Of a DNA stretch of 64,000 nt, positions 43,708 to 53,276 are shown in pieces. The stretch covers positions 12,058 to 76,057 of the forward strand of contig JBOEGT010000034.1 in assembly GCA_050633585.1 (NCBI GenBank), given 5' to 3'. The stretch's first letter is position 1; the number at the start of each line of letters is the position of its first letter. Source of the DNA: CALKZN01 sp050633585. GTDB taxonomy: Bacteria; Pseudomonadota; Gammaproteobacteria; Arenicellales; Arenicellaceae. The translations under genes and the position numbers were made by a program. The notes under the pieces are model-generated. The model ran no database searches and was not told the DNA's origin. It saw only the letters and a list, made by a program, of their open reading frames with translations.

Positions 43708-44901
43708 ATGTCAAAGCTTCTTCTTATTCGGCAAGACAAGCCTGGCTATGTCCAAGCCGCATTGTTGGACGATGGAGAGTTGCTTGAGTATTACCATGAG
43801 ACGCCAAATAACCGAAGTAAGGTAGGAGATATTTACCGAGGCAAGGTTCGAAAAGTAGCCTCAAACATGCAAGCTATATTTATTGATATTGGCTTAAGTG
43901 AACTCGGGTTCTTGGCGGCAAGAGATGCGGGGAACGCTGCAAAAAAACACAATGCAGATTTATGCTCCCTATTTAAAGAAGGCCAAATCGTTTGGGTGCA
44001 AGTCACTAAAGATAATGCAGCCAGTTATCAAGGGGTTGCAAAAAAAGGTTTACGTTTAACGACGGAATTGCACCTTGAAACAGACTGCGTTATTTATTTT
44101 CCGAATAACCATCATGTGCATATTTCAAAAAAAATTATTGATCACGAGCTAAGAGAGGACTTGAAGACTGAATTAGTCCAAGAGAAAGCTCGACATGGCA
44201 TTCAAGGAGGTTTTATTGTCAGGTCAATCGTTGAGCAAATAGCTAAAAATCCTCACCAGTCATGGCTGCCAAATGTTGAGACATTATGGCAGGAATGGCA
44301 ATCGATTAAGTTGAGCATGCGTGAAGCAAAAAAAAGTGGGTTAATTTATCAAACTCCTGCGATTGCTGCTCGTTTAAAGGGGCGCTGTTATAGTGAAAAA
44401 GTTGATCGCGTCAGTTTTTTTGGCTTGAAAGAAAGCTTTGTGATTGATGGAGTCGAGACTGAAAACATTGACGCTCAGCAAATACAAAAACTTTGGGAAG
44501 AGAATCATATCGATAAACAATTAGATGTGGCAATGCATTCGGTTGTTGAGTTGGCGCAAGGTGGTTCAATTGTGATCGAGCAGACTGAGGCATTAGTCTC
44601 TATAGATGTCAATATGGGGAGTGCAGTACATGAGGGTTTATCAGTCTTGCAAGTTAACTTAAACGCAGCCAATCTGATAGTAAGGCAGCTGAGATTGAGG
44701 AATCTTTCTGGTATCATTATCATTGACTTCATAGATATGGATGATAAATCTGAGCGCAAGGTTTTATTCAGCGCTTTGAAGAAGGCATGTGAGCAGGGCG
44801 ATGGGTATAGTAAGGTGCTCTCATATACGAAGTTGGGTCTAATAGAAATGACTCGAGAGCGAACTACGTTGAGTTTGCGTCAAATGTTGGATAATGTTTA
44901 A
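43708..44901 (+). CDS. rng: Ribonuclease G-like endoribonuclease, short form
   Basis: A 397-residue protein of the RNase E/G family. It keeps the S1 domain (about 30-120; GDIYRGKVRKVASNMQAIFIDIG), the 5'-sensor/RNase H-like region, and the DNase I-like catalytic region with both metal aspartates, in VSIDVNMGS and IIIDFIDMDD. It stops at EMTRERTTLSLRQMLDNV, just where the zinc-link CPxC and small domain of the normal 485-490-residue RNase G begin. No zinc-link cysteines are found in the 145 bases that follow. The start at ATG 43708 fits the family. RNase G matures 16S rRNA 5' ends and needs the zinc-link for dimer formation in RNase E. Confidence 0.85.
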   Translation: MSKLLLIRQDKPGYVQAALLDDGELLEYYHETPNNRSKVGDIYRGKVRKVASNMQAIFIDIGLSELGFLAARDAGNAAKKHNADLCSLFKEGQIVWVQVTKDNAASYQGVAKKGLRLTTELHLETDCVIYFPNNHHVHISKKIIDHELREDLKTELVQEKARHGIQGGFIVRSIVEQIAKNPHQSWLPNVETLWQEWQSIKLSMREAKKSGLIYQTPAIAARLKGRCYSEKVDRVSFFGLKESFVIDGVETENIDAQQIQKLWEENHIDKQLDVAMHSVVELAQGGSIVIEQTEALVSIDVNMGSAVHEGLSVLQVNLNAANLIVRQLRLRNLSGIIIIDFIDMDDKSERKVLFSALKKACEQGDGYSKVLSYTKLGLIEMTRERTTLSLRQMLDNV

Positions 44902-45014
44902 GTCAAAAATGGATGACTCATGCACAATTTTTATACAAAAATGACAGTGAGCAGAAGTCTATTCAAACGAAGCTTGCCTATGTTAGGCTAAGACAATATC
45001 TAGGGTAATTTTTT

Positions 45015-45046
45015 GTGAAACCGCAAGGTTTTCTCACGGTTTTTTT
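45015..45046 (+). terminator. Terminator-like hairpin abutting the yhdP start codon
   Basis: GTGAAACC (45015-45022), GCAA tetraloop, GGTTTTCTCAC (45027-45037) with a small bulge, then GG and seven T, ending at the GTG start of yhdP. It may stop rng transcripts or attenuate yhdP. A possible yhdP promoter (TTGCCT 44974-44979, 17 bases, TATCTA) lies just before it. Confidence 0.5.
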
Positions 45047-48000
45047 GTGAAATTTGTTTGTCGTTTTTTTCTAATAATATTTGGCTTATATGCACTGATT
45101 ATAGGCGGGCTTAGCTATGTCTTCCACAATGTTGATTATTTTCACAAAGAGATTGAATCAGCTTTGTCTAGCTATCTTGGTCAAAGTGTCAAAATTACAG
45201 AGATGGATACTGTTTGGGCAGGCACTCATTTAGGCTTCTATTTAGGAAATATTGTCGTAGAGGATCGCTTAAATCCGACAGTAAAATATGCGCAAGTCGA
45301 TCATGTTGCGGCTAAATTTAAATTAAGTTCCATTTTTTTACTTTGGCCAAAATTTAGTGATCTAACCATTGAAAAGCCGCAAATAACATTGGAGTCATTT
45401 ACTGACGGTAGTTTTCGTTTTTTTGGTAAGCGCTATCAACCGTCAACGGGTCAACAACGTCGGTCTATGTTGTTTGTTAGTTGGTTGATGAATCATCAAC
45501 GAGCAGATATTCATGATGGTGAGTTTTTATGGAAACACAGGGAAGGGAAAGAAACGTTAATTGAGAAATTTTCAGCACAGTATCGATTTGATGATGAAAT
45601 AAGAACGTTTGTCGCCGTGAGTCAAAACGGTAAAAATGCGATTGGATTATCTGGCTCGTTAACTGGTAACGCCTTATGGAGTGAGCGTTGGGACGCGAAA
45701 GCAACTCTGCTGGCGGGGCCAGATGTTAGCAACCTCACTAATCCAGGCTTTAATGTGACAGTGAATCAAGGCCAAGGAGTGATCAGTAGCAAAGCATTTA
45801 AGGTGCAGCGATTAGCGGATGTGGTCAATATTTTAGGACAAGGAACGACACTAGAGCGTTGGCTTTCAGAGTCAAAACTGTCTGGAAAACTATATGATAT
45901 AAATTTTGATTTCGAAGGTTCGTTAAGAGCGTTAAAGAAATGGCAGTTTACTGCCAAAGGTAAACAAATATCATGGCAAGCTACTGAGATAGCACCAGGC
46001 TATAATAACTTGAGCGCGATTTTTCGGGTCAATCAACAAGAGGGTGTTTTAGCTTTTTCTAGTCAGAATTCAACATTGTCTTGGCCCAAAAACTTTCTGA
46101 CAGGAATACCTGTGAAACATTTTTCGGGTGAAATAACCATGCTTCATCAAGATAATGCATGGGATGTAAAGTTTGAGCATGTTGATGTTGATAGCCTGGG
46201 TGTGACAGCTGAAAATGCCGAAGCGAGGTTGACGAAGACGGGCTTAGCACCGCCATTTTTGGTGCTAAAGAGTGAGGTTGGGATAAGCTCCATCAATGCC
46301 TTAGAGCAATTTTTCCCGAAACAAACTAATCAGCAATTTCGAGACTGGTGGAAAGATGCAATGCACGTTGATATGTCAGCTCAAGGTGCTGTTAACTTTA
46401 CAGGCTCTTTGGTGCTAGATGAAATTCGTTCTGGTAAGTCAGGCTTTAAGGCTAATTTTTTAGCCGAGAATGTTGATTTAGATTATGGTTTTGAGAGAGC
46501 ATGGCCAAAGTTTCAAGCTCAACAAGTCAAGATGACTTTTGAAAATAAGGATATGTTTTTTGCGACCGATAGTGGCCTTGTTGGCGATGTCAATGCAGTT
46601 GAGCCAAAAGTGAAAATTGTCGATATTTTTACGTCTAGTCGACAGTTAGTGATTGATTCAGCTATTAATGGAAAGCTCTCATCCGTTGTCGATTTTTTGC
46701 AAGATGGGCCTTTCACCAGCCAATCAAAAGAGCAAAGCACCCAAGCTATCAGAATTAATACGCTATCAGGAGAGTTTGACAGTCAATTAAATGTGACGAT
46801 TCCGTTGAGTCGGCTCCGTGCTGCGAAAGTTGCAGGTTCTGGTGTTGTTAAGGACGGCAGCATTATGGTTGGAGATTTATTTCCCATTGAAGGGGTAAAC
46901 GGTCAAATTACCTATACAGAATCTACAGTTGAAGGTGTTGATCTGGTGGGGCAAATGTTTGGAGGTCAAACCAACGCGAATGTCAAAACATTGCAGCCTG
47001 GTTCGCCGCCTAAAGTGAGAATTTCTGCTGATGGAATTGCCCATGCTGAAAAAATGTCTCAGTTAATCAGTGCGCCATTGGCGAGTCAGTTTGAAGGCTC
47101 ATCGGCCTGGAAAGGGTTTATCGACATAGGTTCGTCGGGAGTGAGTTTAAGTCTCGAAACAAATTTGACTGGAACCGCGGTTAAGTTTCCAAAGCCATAC
47201 GCCAAAAAAGCGGACGAAGAGAGGTCTTTGGTAGCATCCTTTAAGGCGGGCCGTAATATTAATAGCCAACTGAATATTAGTGCTGATCAGCTTGAAATTC
47301 AGCTCGAATCACTGCCAAAACAAAGGAGCTTACTATCAAAAGGGGTGATTTTAGCGGGTGACTTTTCATCACAAGACCTTGAAGGGATCCGAACTCCAAA
47401 TAATTTGCCCAGCGAAGGTATTCATATTTACTCGCGTGGTATTCACGTTAACTTTGATGATTGGCTTGATAATATTAAAGCCATGGCAAGCACGCCTAAT
47501 CAGCAAGTTTCAGGCACTAACTTTGTAGATAGTTTGCGTTTATTAGATGTTCAACCTATGGCGTTAGAAATATTTGGCAAACACCTTGGTAGAACTGGAT
47601 TTAAGGCAAATAGTAGTAATGGCCGCGTATGGTCAGCAGATATTCAAGGCGAGTACGCTAACGGTGTGGGAACCCTTAAACCATTTACAATTATTCCGAG
47701 TTATAATTTTGTATTTGATCGGCTGCATTGGCCCTCAAAAAAAGAGTTGCTAGCAAAGGGTATTGTCTATGAAGAAGATACGCCTGATGAAGACTTAGGA
47801 GAGCCAAACTCCTACCCTGATGTGTCGCTACGAGCCCGCAATTTTCGTATTTTTGATCGTGATTTTGGTAGCTTATCTTTTAAGGCAAGCGCAAGCTCAA
47901 CGGCATGGGAGTTTCAAGAGATAGTGCTTGAGTCATCCGGTATTGTCATGCGCGGACAAGGTGAATGGTTTGATGATGGGAGCCAGCATGGCATGACAAA

Positions 48001-48646
48001 AACCTCGTTTGAGGTCGCCTCTCAAGTGGGCGGAAAGATGCTGAGTGATTTGGGGTTTGGTGATTTTCTTGCCGGAGGAGAGATTCAGGTAGTGTTAGAT
48101 CTCTTGTGGAGAGGAGCGCCATCTCACTTTGATTTTAATCGCCTAAACGGAGAATACTTTCTTGATATTACTCGTGGTTCATTTCCAAAAGTCGATGCGG
48201 ATAAAGGACGTTTGTTTGGCTTGTTAAACTTGAATGCAGTGTCTAGACGTTTGCGATTAGATTTTGCCGATGTTTTTGGCAAAGGCTTAGCATTTGATCA
48301 AATGAAATCCGGAGGGTTAATCTCTGATGGAGATATCATTATAAAAGACTTTTTTATATTTTCTCCTTCGGTTTACATTGAGGCGCTTGGCAAAGTTGGA
48401 TTAGCCAATGAAAACTATGATTTACAAATGTTGGTTTCGCCTCAGCTGGGAGGAAATGTGGCTCTTTTGACGGCATTGTCAAACCCTGCAGCAGGAGCGT
48501 TTGTATGGCTGGTTGATCGCATTTTTAAAAATCAACTCAATAAAGTGATTGTGTACACGTATGATGTGACAGGCCCTTGGGAGCAACCTGAAGTGACACG
48601 AATTATCAAAACTGATGATACTGACTTGCTTGAGCAAAATGACTAA
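45047..48646 (+). CDS. yhdP: YhdP-family AsmA-like phospholipid transport protein
   Basis: A 1199-residue protein of the YhdP/TIGR02099 family. One N-terminal membrane helix (about 7-27) is followed by a very long beta-rich periplasmic part with AsmA-type start (HKEIESALSSYLGQSVKI) and the conserved C-terminal AsmA-like block (LNAVSRRLRLDFADVFGKG, FIFSPSVYIEALGKVGL). YhdP, TamB and YdbH form bridges for phospholipids between the membranes in E. coli. Length is normal. The GTG start has no ribosome site and directly follows a T-run, but no better start exists in frame. It sits between rng and the nitrilase, its usual place. Confidence 0.92.
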   Translation: MKFVCRFFLIIFGLYALIIGGLSYVFHNVDYFHKEIESALSSYLGQSVKITEMDTVWAGTHLGFYLGNIVVEDRLNPTVKYAQVDHVAAKFKLSSIFLLWPKFSDLTIEKPQITLESFTDGSFRFFGKRYQPSTGQQRRSMLFVSWLMNHQRADIHDGEFLWKHREGKETLIEKFSAQYRFDDEIRTFVAVSQNGKNAIGLSGSLTGNALWSERWDAKATLLAGPDVSNLTNPGFNVTVNQGQGVISSKAFKVQRLADVVNILGQGTTLERWLSESKLSGKLYDINFDFEGSLRALKKWQFTAKGKQISWQATEIAPGYNNLSAIFRVNQQEGVLAFSSQNSTLSWPKNFLTGIPVKHFSGEITMLHQDNAWDVKFEHVDVDSLGVTAENAEARLTKTGLAPPFLVLKSEVGISSINALEQFFPKQTNQQFRDWWKDAMHVDMSAQGAVNFTGSLVLDEIRSGKSGFKANFLAENVDLDYGFERAWPKFQAQQVKMTFENKDMFFATDSGLVGDVNAVEPKVKIVDIFTSSRQLVIDSAINGKLSSVVDFLQDGPFTSQSKEQSTQAIRINTLSGEFDSQLNVTIPLSRLRAAKVAGSGVVKDGSIMVGDLFPIEGVNGQITYTESTVEGVDLVGQMFGGQTNANVKTLQPGSPPKVRISADGIAHAEKMSQLISAPLASQFEGSSAWKGFIDIGSSGVSLSLETNLTGTAVKFPKPYAKKADEERSLVASFKAGRNINSQLNISADQLEIQLESLPKQRSLLSKGVILAGDFSSQDLEGIRTPNNLPSEGIHIYSRGIHVNFDDWLDNIKAMASTPNQQVSGTNFVDSLRLLDVQPMALEIFGKHLGRTGFKANSSNGRVWSADIQGEYANGVGTLKPFTIIPSYNFVFDRLHWPSKKELLAKGIVYEEDTPDEDLGEPNSYPDVSLRARNFRIFDRDFGSLSFKASASSTAWEFQEIVLESSGIVMRGQGEWFDDGSQHGMTKTSFEVASQVGGKMLSDLGFGDFLAGGEIQVVLDLLWRGAPSHFDFNRLNGEYFLDITRGSFPKVDADKGRLFGLLNLNAVSRRLRLDFADVFGKGLAFDQMKSGGLISDGDIIIKDFFIFSPSVYIEALGKVGLANENYDLQMLVSPQLGGNVALLTALSNPAAGAFVWLVDRIFKNQLNKVIVYTYDVTGPWEQPEVTRIIKTDDTDLLEQND

Positions 48647-48655
48647 GGTGCATTG

Positions 48656-49486
48656 ATGAGAGCATGTCATCTAAGTGTTTTGCAAATGACTTCGAACCAT
48701 GTAGTCGAAGACAATTTAGCCAAGGTAACGCAGTTAATGGACACGTTTGAAGGTGAAACGGACCTTTTAATGTTGCCTGAAAACTTCGCTCATATGCCTC
48801 GTCATGAAGAAGAGCGAACGGCTTGTGCTGAAGAGATGAATGATGGGCCGATACAGTTATTTTTGAGTCAATTTGCAAAGCAGCATCATTGTTGGCTTGT
48901 TGCGGGTAGTGTCCCTATTCGATCAGATAATCAGAATGGAGAAGATAAAATATACCAAGCATGTTTGGTTTATGATGACGAAGGAAAATTACGTCAGCGA
49001 TACAACAAAGTGCATTTATTTGACGTGACGCTACCTAATGGGGAGATTTACCAAGAGTCTCGCTATATTGAATATGGGCAGATAGATCAAAATCCTACTG
49101 TGCAGACTCCATGGGGATTGATAGGGCTAAGTGTTTGTTACGATGTCCGTTTTCCAGAGTTTTACCGTTCCATGCCTGATGAGGTGTTTCTAGTGTCGGT
49201 GCCTGCTGCATTTACAAAGCGCAGTGGAGAAGCACATTGGCATGTGTTATTGAAAGCCCGGGCTATTGAAAACCAAGTGTATATTGCGGCGCCTGGACAG
49301 ACAGGTACACACTCGAATGGACGTGAAACATGGGGGCATTCGATGATTATCGGTCCTTGGGGAGAGGTCTTGCAGGAGTTACCTAATCAACAAGGGGTTA
49401 TTTCCACTCACATTGATTTGAATTATGTTCAAGAAATTCGTGAACAATTCCCATGTCTTCAACATAAGCGAACTAAAACGCTATAA
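48656..49486 (+). CDS. Nit1/NitFhit-type carbon-nitrogen hydrolase
   Basis: A 276-residue nitrilase-superfamily amidase. The catalytic triad is seen as Glu in LLMLPENFAHM, Lys in RYNKVHLFDV and Cys in GLSVCYDVRFPEFYR. It matches the group near yhdP and tldD often annotated as a deaminated-glutathione amidase; repair of that metabolite is known for the family, and inferred here. ATG 48656 is used with AAGGTG upstream, overlapping the yhdP stop by proximity (10 bases), suggesting coupled expression. tldD follows after 79 bases. Confidence 0.92.
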   Translation: MRACHLSVLQMTSNHVVEDNLAKVTQLMDTFEGETDLLMLPENFAHMPRHEEERTACAEEMNDGPIQLFLSQFAKQHHCWLVAGSVPIRSDNQNGEDKIYQACLVYDDEGKLRQRYNKVHLFDVTLPNGEIYQESRYIEYGQIDQNPTVQTPWGLIGLSVCYDVRFPEFYRSMPDEVFLVSVPAAFTKRSGEAHWHVLLKARAIENQVYIAAPGQTGTHSNGRETWGHSMIIGPWGEVLQELPNQQGVISTHIDLNYVQEIREQFPCLQHKRTKTL

Positions 49487-49565
49487 AATGACTACACTTG
49501 GCTTAAGAATGAAACGTCAACTGCCCCAGCAACCCAATATATAGATAATACCTCCAGATATTTTT

Positions 49566-51011
49566 ATGACTGATTACCATGCTATCGCGCGTCAAGCGCT
49601 CTTGGAGCCAACTGGCTTAACCGACAATGACTTATCTAATGTTATTGGTAAACTGCATTCAATTCATGGCTGTGATTACGCAGATTTATATTTTCAGTAT
49701 CAAAAGACTGAATCATGGACTTTAGATGAAGGTAAGGTGAAATCGGGTAACTTTAGTATTGAACAAGGCGTGGGTTTAAGGAGTGTCGTCGGAGATAAAA
49801 CGGCTTTTGCCTATTCGGAAGATTTGTCGATTGATGCGATTACTGCTGCAACGAAAGTGGCCCAAGCAATTGGAGGGCAACAACAAGATTATCAACAATC
49901 GATTGCTTGGAAACAGGAGAAAACCTCTCCATTATATTTGCCAACTGATCCTTTGGTATCCATGGATGATCAAGAAAAAACACGCTTATTAGGCTTGGCT
50001 GACCAATATGCACGGGCTGCAGATTCACGCGTGCAAGAAGTGACAGCTAGTTTATCTGGTGTCTATGAGGTTGTCATGGTGGTGAATACATTAGGCCAGC
50101 AAGTCCCAGACGTTAGGCCTTTAGTACGGCTCAATGTGAGTGTGATTGTTGAGCAAGATGGTCGCCGTGAACGTGGTTCCATGGGCGGAGGCGGTCGTCA
50201 AGGGTATGAAATTTTCACAGACGCAAAAATTAAGGAATATGCTGAAGAATCTGTTAGGCAGGCGCTAGTGAATCTCGAGGCTGTAGACTCTCCCGCAGGC
50301 ACTATGACAGTTGTTCTAGGCTCTGGTTGGCCTGGGATTTTATTACATGAAGCGGTTGGTCATGGCTTGGAAGGCGATTTTAACCGTAAAGGAACGTCAG
50401 TTTTTTCTGGAAAAATTGGGCAAAAAGTCGCTTCTGAACATTGCACAATCATTGATGATGGCACCATTGAAAACAGAAGAGGGTCATTGTCTGTTGATGA
50501 TGAAGGTAATCAGACTAAGCGTAATGTGTTGATAGAAAAAGGTATTTTGAAAGGTTATATGCATGACACGATGAATGCTCGACTTATGGGTCATGAACTA
50601 ACTGGCAATGGCCGCCGGGAATCTTTCGCACACTTACCCATGCCTCGAATGACAAATACTTACATGTTAGGGGGAGGGTATGCTCCAGAAGAGGTCATTG
50701 GCTCAGTTGATAAAGGTATTTATGCCGTTAATTTTGGTGGAGGCCAAGTAGATATTACTTCGGGTCAATTTGTTTTTTCATCTAGTGAAGCGTATTTAAT
50801 TGAAAACGGTAAAGTGACAAGGCCTGTGAAAGGAGCCACCTTGATTGGTAACGGACCTGAAGCAATGCAACGTGTAAGCATGGTTGCTGATGATATGGCG
50901 CTTGATTCAGGTGTGGGAGTCTGCGGTAAAGATGGTCAGAGTGTTCCCGTTGGTGTGGGGCAGCCCACCATGAGAATTGATGGTTTAACAGTGGGTGGAG
51001 TGCAGCTATGA
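49566..51011 (+). CDS. tldD: Metalloprotease TldD
   Basis: A 481-residue PmbA/TldD family zinc protease. The metal site HEAVGHGLEGD begins at H261, and LPMPRMTNTYMLGG and SGQFVFSSSEAYLIENGKV are conserved. TldD carries the zinc, and with TldE (PmbA) forms a heterodimer that cleaves unfolded peptides, including CcdA and microcin B17 leader in E. coli. Its stop overlaps the pmbA start by 4 bases, so both halves of the complex are made together here; in E. coli they are far apart. Confidence 0.95.
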   Translation: MTDYHAIARQALLEPTGLTDNDLSNVIGKLHSIHGCDYADLYFQYQKTESWTLDEGKVKSGNFSIEQGVGLRSVVGDKTAFAYSEDLSIDAITAATKVAQAIGGQQQDYQQSIAWKQEKTSPLYLPTDPLVSMDDQEKTRLLGLADQYARAADSRVQEVTASLSGVYEVVMVVNTLGQQVPDVRPLVRLNVSVIVEQDGRRERGSMGGGGRQGYEIFTDAKIKEYAEESVRQALVNLEAVDSPAGTMTVVLGSGWPGILLHEAVGHGLEGDFNRKGTSVFSGKIGQKVASEHCTIIDDGTIENRRGSLSVDDEGNQTKRNVLIEKGILKGYMHDTMNARLMGHELTGNGRRESFAHLPMPRMTNTYMLGGGYAPEEVIGSVDKGIYAVNFGGGQVDITSGQFVFSSSEAYLIENGKVTRPVKGATLIGNGPEAMQRVSMVADDMALDSGVGVCGKDGQSVPVGVGQPTMRIDGLTVGGVQL

Positions 51012-52387
51012 GTGTCATGAAGCAAGAAACAATAGAAAACGAGCAAGCCGTTTTAGTCGATGTGTCGACATTAGAGCGTGCGGCGGATAAAGCAATATCG
51101 ATTGCGAAAAAGCTGGGTGCAGACCAAGCAGAAGTTAGATTGTCGAATAGCCTTGGCCAATCTATTAATGTGCGAAAACAAGCGTTAGAGTCTGTTGAGG
51201 TTCATAATGATCGATCGCTGTCAGTGAGTGTTTTTAACCAACATTGCACTGGCTCAGCTTCAACGGCAGACTTAACTGACAAAGGTGTGGAAGCTGCGGT
51301 ACAAGCAGCGATTTCAATAGCAAAACAAACTGAAGCCGATCCTTGTTTTGGTTTAGCTGACAAGGAATTATTAGCGTCCAATAATGTTGATAGTGCAGTA
51401 CTAGAGCAACAACATAGTTGGGGCGCTCCCATCAATGAGCTTGTTGAGATCGCTCAGCGCTGTGAGCAAGCAGGCTTTGATGTTGATTCTCGTATTAATA
51501 ATAGCGAAGGAGCAGAAGTGAATACGTATGAAGGCATTTCATTATATGCGAACTCACACGGTTTCATGGCAAGCTCTACCGGTTCTAGTCACAGTATGTC
51601 TTGTTCATTGATAGCTCAAGAAAATAACGACATGCAGCGTGACTATTGGTACAGCTCAAGTTGTCACCCGAGCCGTTTAGATGCGCCAGAATTAATCGGT
51701 AAAAACGCTGGCGAACGAACCGTTCGACGCTTGGGAGGCCGTCAAATTGATTCTTGCCAAGTTCCAGTGATGTTCGAAGCTTCCCTTGCGAGTAGTTTGA
51801 TTTCTCATCTTACGTCGGCAATTTCTGGTGGCGTATTGTATAAGAAAGCTAGCTTTATGCTAGATCGCTTAGGTGAGCAAATTTTCCCGGAATGGCTGAC
51901 CATTTCAGAAAATCCCCATTTAATAGGCGAGTATCGAAGTTCGTTTTTTGACGGTGAGGGTGTAGCGACACCGCCGCAGAGGAAAATTATCAGTGATGGC
52001 CAATTATCGTCATATATTTTGGGGTCATTTACCTCTAGAAAGTTAGGGATGAAAACGACGGCTAATTCTGGCGGATTACGGAATGTTCGAGTATCACAAA
52101 CGGGTGAAACGTTTGATGATTTAGTGAAAAAAATGCATACCGGATTTGTGGTAACAGAGTTAATTGGTTCTGGAATTAACATGGTGACAGGCGATTACTC
52201 GCGTGGAGCATCTGGCTTTTGGGTAGAAAATGGTGAGGTAAAGCATCCTGTCCATGAAGTGACTGTCGCTGGAAACTTATTAGATATGTTTAATGACATT
52301 GTAGCAATCGGTAGTGACGTAGATACCCGTGGAAATATTCAAACGGGATCTATTCTGCTGGAAAAATTAACAATAGCAGGTGCCTAA
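51008..52387 (+). CDS. pmbA: Metalloprotease partner PmbA (TldE)
   Basis: A 459-residue PmbA/TldE. It lacks the HExxxH motif, as expected for the non-catalytic half of the TldD/TldE dimer. QSINVRKQALESVEVHNDRSLSVSVF, YSSSCHPSRLD, GEQIFPEWLTI and GASGFWVENGEV are typical of the family (parts quoted). The start overlaps tldD by four bases (ATGA). The yjgA gene, commonly next to pmbA, is absent; a 176-base gap separates it from the DUF502 gene. Confidence 0.94.
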   Translation: MSVMKQETIENEQAVLVDVSTLERAADKAISIAKKLGADQAEVRLSNSLGQSINVRKQALESVEVHNDRSLSVSVFNQHCTGSASTADLTDKGVEAAVQAAISIAKQTEADPCFGLADKELLASNNVDSAVLEQQHSWGAPINELVEIAQRCEQAGFDVDSRINNSEGAEVNTYEGISLYANSHGFMASSTGSSHSMSCSLIAQENNDMQRDYWYSSSCHPSRLDAPELIGKNAGERTVRRLGGRQIDSCQVPVMFEASLASSLISHLTSAISGGVLYKKASFMLDRLGEQIFPEWLTISENPHLIGEYRSSFFDGEGVATPPQRKIISDGQLSSYILGSFTSRKLGMKTTANSGGLRNVRVSQTGETFDDLVKKMHTGFVVTELIGSGINMVTGDYSRGASGFWVENGEVKHPVHEVTVAGNLLDMFNDIVAIGSDVDTRGNIQTGSILLEKLTIAGA

Positions 52388-52563
52388 ACTGTATTTTTAA
52401 CGGCGCATGTAAACATCTCTTGTTTAGCTATCGTAAAGCTGTGCAACACGGTATAAAATAACGCCTCTTTAGTGATTTCAATGGGGTTTAACAGAACTTG
52501 AAACGCTGTTTGGTTTAAACAATAGCTGAGATGATTTTTATTCTCGGTGTTAACGATGTAACC

Positions 52564-53229
52564 ATGAGTAAACTCAAAAAATACCTGATTGCTGGATTAT
52601 TAGTCTGGGTGCCTTTAGTGGTGACCTTTCTTTTAGTGCGTTTCACAATTAATTTAGTGGATCGCACGCTAGTACTCATTCCACGGCAATATCGTCCAGA
52701 GACGTTGTTAGGTTTTGAAGTGCCTGGCATTGGGTTGGTGTTGACATTGACTTTAATGCTGGTGACTGGAGCGATAGTTGCTAATTTTTTTGGTCGTCGT
52801 TTAGTGAATGTTTGGGAAGAGTTTTTGTCTCGCATTCCTTTCGTCCGGACGGTTTATTCAACGGTTAAGCAAGTCACATCGACCTTGTTTTCTGACACTA
52901 GTCAGTCTTTTCGAGAAGTCGTGTTGGTTGAGTATCCTCGAAAGGGTACTTGGGTATTAGCATTTGTTACAGGAGAAACGCCTGAGTTCTTAACCGGTGC
53001 TGCTGGAATGGATTTAGTGAATCTTTTTGTTCCAACAACGCCGAATCCAACATCTGGCTTTTATGTCATGGTTGAACCTAGCGATATAAGAAGACTCGAT
53101 ATTTCCGTCGAAGATGGCTTGAAAATGATATTATCCGCGGGTGTTATTAATCCGCTCGAAAATAAACAGTTTCAATTTGAATCTTTTCGACCAGATAATC
53201 AGGCACAAGACGAACAACCTAAACCCTAA
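52564..53229 (+). CDS. DUF502-family membrane protein
   Basis: A 221-residue DUF502 protein: two membrane helices (about 7-30 and 55-80), a conserved IPFVRTVYSTVKQV segment between helices and a C-terminal soluble region with FVPTTPNPTSGFYVMVEPSDI. The family is widespread in proteobacteria next to aspS and of unknown function. ATG 52564 (MSKLKKYLIAGLLVWVPLV) is preferred to upstream in-frame starts because the helix then begins near the N-terminus. A hairpin overlaps its stop codon. Confidence 0.9.
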   Translation: MSKLKKYLIAGLLVWVPLVVTFLLVRFTINLVDRTLVLIPRQYRPETLLGFEVPGIGLVLTLTLMLVTGAIVANFFGRRLVNVWEEFLSRIPFVRTVYSTVKQVTSTLFSDTSQSFREVVLVEYPRKGTWVLAFVTGETPEFLTGAAGMDLVNLFVPTTPNPTSGFYVMVEPSDIRRLDISVEDGLKMILSAGVINPLENKQFQFESFRPDNQAQDEQPKP

Positions 53230-53243
53230 TACGCGTTAGGGTT
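53222..53243. terminator. 8-bp hairpin over the DUF502 stop codon
   Basis: AACCCTAA (53222-53229), 6-base loop, TTAGGGTT (53236-53243). The stop codon lies in the 5' arm. Only an A/T-rich stretch follows, so it is a weak terminator or a processing site between DUF502 and aspS. Confidence 0.5.
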
Positions 53244-53276
53244 CATATTTATATTAGAATTTTTTAGAGGATGCAG

